NCBI RefSeq assembly: GCF_000422965.1
Contig: NZ_AUHB01000011.1
Span: 124,001 to 188,000, forward strand
Origin: Pleomorphomonas oryzae DSM 16300
GTDB taxonomy: Bacteria; Pseudomonadota; Alphaproteobacteria; Rhizobiales; Pleomorphomonadaceae
Direction of reading: 5' to 3'
Length of the DNA: 64,000 bases
The notes beneath the pieces are model-generated. The model ran no database searches and had not been told where the DNA came from. It was given only the letters and a program-made list of their open reading frames with translations. Shown here one piece after another: positions 62,995-64,000 of this stretch (the first letter of the stretch is position 1; each line of letters opens with the position of its first letter). Made by a program: the position numbers and the translations under genes.

Positions 62995-63069
62995 TCAGCC
63001 CTGCAAACGCATTTGCAGGGCAGAGACGGGACCACGTGTCCGGTGTGACCGGATATGAAACGCATGCAT
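62995..63069 (-). CDS. Probable leader peptide of the ABC-F gene (24 residues)
   Basis: The sequence AAGGAGGGG lies four bases before an ATG at 63069, one of the best ribosome-binding sites in the window. The ORF encodes a short basic peptide, MHAFHIRSHRTRGPVSALQM with four more residues, and stops at 62995, inside a region of stable hairpins. The ABC-F gene starts 155 bases downstream. In several antibiotic-resistance ABC-F genes, a ribosome stalled on such a peptide prevents a terminator from forming. The peptide is too short for homology to help. Confidence 0.55.
   Translation of the reverse strand: MHAFHIRSHRTRGPVSALQMRLQG
62999..63020 (-). promoter_or_regulatory. Hairpin at the end of the leader ORF (attenuator candidate)
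   Basis: CCCTGCAAA and TTTGCAGGG form a perfect 9-bp stem with a CGCA loop within the last codons of the leader ORF. The downstream bases GACCAG near 62990 can pair with CTGGTC near 62970, giving an alternative fold. A ribosome on the leader would melt the first stem. Confidence 0.5.
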
Positions 63070-63253
63070 GTGACCCCTCCTTTCTCCTCAAGCACGGGGC
63101 CTGAATATCATCGCTTTTTTTCGGGCGCAATCGGTGGTGGCGTAGACCGCCAGCGTCGCAGGCGGGTATGACTACCTCCGAGCACCGATCCGAGGCCATC
63201 CGGAGCGAGCATGACCGGCGGGGCGCTGTGGCGCTTCGCCTCTGGGGAGACAG

Positions 63254-63553
63254 ATGATGACTGCACCGATCAAGATCATGGCGATCCTCTCGGCACGCCC
63301 GGGCAAGGCCGCCGAGCTCAGAGCCCTTCTCGACACCATGGTGATCGCCAGCCGGGCCGAGCCGGGCAACCTGCGCTACGACCTCTGGGTCGATCAGGCC
63401 GACGACACCCGCTTCGCGCTCGATGAGCTCTATGTCGATGACGCCGCGGTGGCCGCGCATCGCGCCACGCCGCATTTCCAGGCCTATCGGGCCACCGTGG
63501 GCGACCTTGCCGAGCGGAGTTCCGTGACGCTCAACGGGCTCTCTGTGGCCTGA
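63254..63553 (+). CDS. ABM-domain (quinol monooxygenase-like) protein
   Basis: A 99-residue single-domain protein: IKIMAILSARPGKAAELRAL, then EPGNLRYDLWVDQADDTRFA and FQAYRATVGDL, the antibiotic biosynthesis monooxygenase fold (ferredoxin-like dimer). YgiN and related enzymes oxidise quinols or aromatic compounds without cofactors, and some degrade heme. The ATG pair at 63254/63257 leaves the start open by one codon. Divergent from the ABC-F leader region. Confidence 0.9.
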   Translation: MMTAPIKIMAILSARPGKAAELRALLDTMVIASRAEPGNLRYDLWVDQADDTRFALDELYVDDAAVAAHRATPHFQAYRATVGDLAERSSVTLNGLSVA

Positions 63554-63641
63554 CAGGAGAGGGCTTTCGATGCTCTGGGTGCGGAGGCGGTTTCAGCGAT
63601 GAAGCGCGGTTGGCCATAGCCGCCGCGCCTCACCCCTCGCC

Positions 63642-63689
63642 CTACCTCTCCGCCATGTACCGCCCCGGCGACGTGCCCAGCGTCTTCCG
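63642..63689 (-). pseudogene. AraC regulator C-terminal remnant
   Basis: The reverse strand reads RKTLGTSPGRYMAER and a stop. This is the conserved ending of AraC-family proteins after the second HTH (F...G.SPGRYR). Nothing upstream continues the gene. Sixteen codons remain. Confidence 0.5.
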
Positions 63690-63697
63690 GTACGGGC

Positions 63698-63733
63698 GGG
63701 CTGATGGTCCGCATCGACGCCGATCTCGATTGA
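63698..63733 (+). pseudogene. SnoaL-like C-terminal remnant
   Basis: GLMVRIDADLD and a stop match the last residues GLIARIDAELE of the protein at 57515. It lies nine bases from the AraC remnant, on the other strand, suggesting that this gap held gene ends that were deleted. Confidence 0.4.
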
Positions 63734-63746
63734 TGCGTCGCCTTCG

Positions 63747-64000
63747 TCAGAAGCCCACGCCGGTATAGCGCTCGGAGAGCTCCCAGAGGCGGGCGGCGGC
63801 CGTGGCATCCAGCGCTTGCGGCGGGATCTTCGCGTCGGTGGGGTAGCCACGGGTTTCGCCGAGCTTGTCGGGGCCGTAGTAGGCGCCGCCCTTGGCATCC
63901 GGCGAGGTGGCGGCATAGAGCGTCGGCAGCGCGCCCTGGGCGGCGGGCTGGAACAGGAACCACAGCAGGGACCGTGTCAGCCCGACGACGCTGCGGCGGC
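63747..64000 (-). CDS. Short-chain dehydrogenase C-terminus, cut by window edge
   Basis: The reverse strand from the window end is open to a TGA at 63747 and reads SLLWFLFQPAAQGALPTLYA, then ATSPDAKGGAYYGPDKLGET RGYPTDAKIPP and LWELSERYTGVGF. This is the distinctive ending of the SDR subgroup related to retinol dehydrogenases and protochlorophyllide reductase (QGA.P.L.AAT.....G.YYGP). The catalytic part lies outside the window, so activity cannot be judged. Confidence 0.85.
   Translation of the reverse strand, partial: RRSVVGLTRSLLWFLFQPAAQGALPTLYAATSPDAKGGAYYGPDKLGETRGYPTDAKIPPQALDATAAARLWELSERYTGVGF

Overview
The window is GC-rich chromosomal DNA with short intergenic gaps. Many genes are AraC/TetR/MarR regulators paired with oxidoreductases. 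A RES-Xre module, a TctDE-like two-component pair and repeats of a type common in Hyphomicrobiales (Rhizobiales) all point to a metabolically versatile alphaproteobacterium. A member of the Pleomorphomonas neighbourhood is possible, but that is only a guess. No rRNA, tRNA, CRISPR array, integrase or complete insertion sequence was seen.

Layout. 0-8 kb: a cut SnoaL-like gene, an AraC regulator, a DUF2000 gene, a membrane-anchored J-domain protein with a decayed tandem copy upstream, a RES-Xre toxin-antitoxin pair, a secreted trypsin-like protease and a divergent AraC-SDR pair. 8-12.7 kb: a GGDEF-EAL c-di-GMP enzyme, a HipBA pair and an acetyltransferase. 12.7-17.4 kb: a block bounded by an intact and a broken copy of that acetyltransferase and carrying an IS3 remnant; it holds a TetR repressor with two candidate operators, a DUF3313 lipoprotein, a small phosphatase-like protein and a TetR-DMT-hydrolase operon. 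17.5-22.1 kb: a 1,513-residue nuclease-STAND NTPase of Avs-like design. 22-28 kb: an exported protein, a two-component system and a convergent NitT/TauT-type ABC transporter. 28.4-30 kb: a single-gene ATPase-DUF4435 fusion resembling a fused PARIS (AriA-AriB) defence protein. 30-38 kb: regulators, hydrolases, VOC, cupin and CBS proteins. 38-43.4 kb: a serine uptake and deamination locus (transporter, L-serine ammonia-lyase) followed by a LytS/LytR-type two-component system, all on one strand. 43.7-46 kb: a class A beta-lactamase, an IS5-type transposase remnant and an AT-rich orphan membrane gene. 46-57.9 kb: oxidoreductases, an ABC exporter, MarR-epimerase, and a second AraC-SDR pair paralogous to the first. 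58-64 kb: a chemoreceptor, a putative glycosidase-like exported protein, an ABC-F protein with a likely leader-peptide attenuator, a monooxygenase and a cut SDR.

Two things stand out. Several conflict genes (RES-Xre, HipBA, the Avs-like NTPase, the PARIS-like fusion and a VapC fragment) are scattered among housekeeping genes rather than packed in one island. Six copies of a mosaic palindromic repeat of about 160-220 bp, each with two hairpin arms in inverted order, sit in intergenic gaps; the copies exchange arm types and some carry an extra AT-flanked palindrome.

Coordinates and reading frames come from direct reading. Family assignments rest on motifs and memory of the families, not on searches. 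Start codons were chosen from ribosome-binding sites and spacing where visible.
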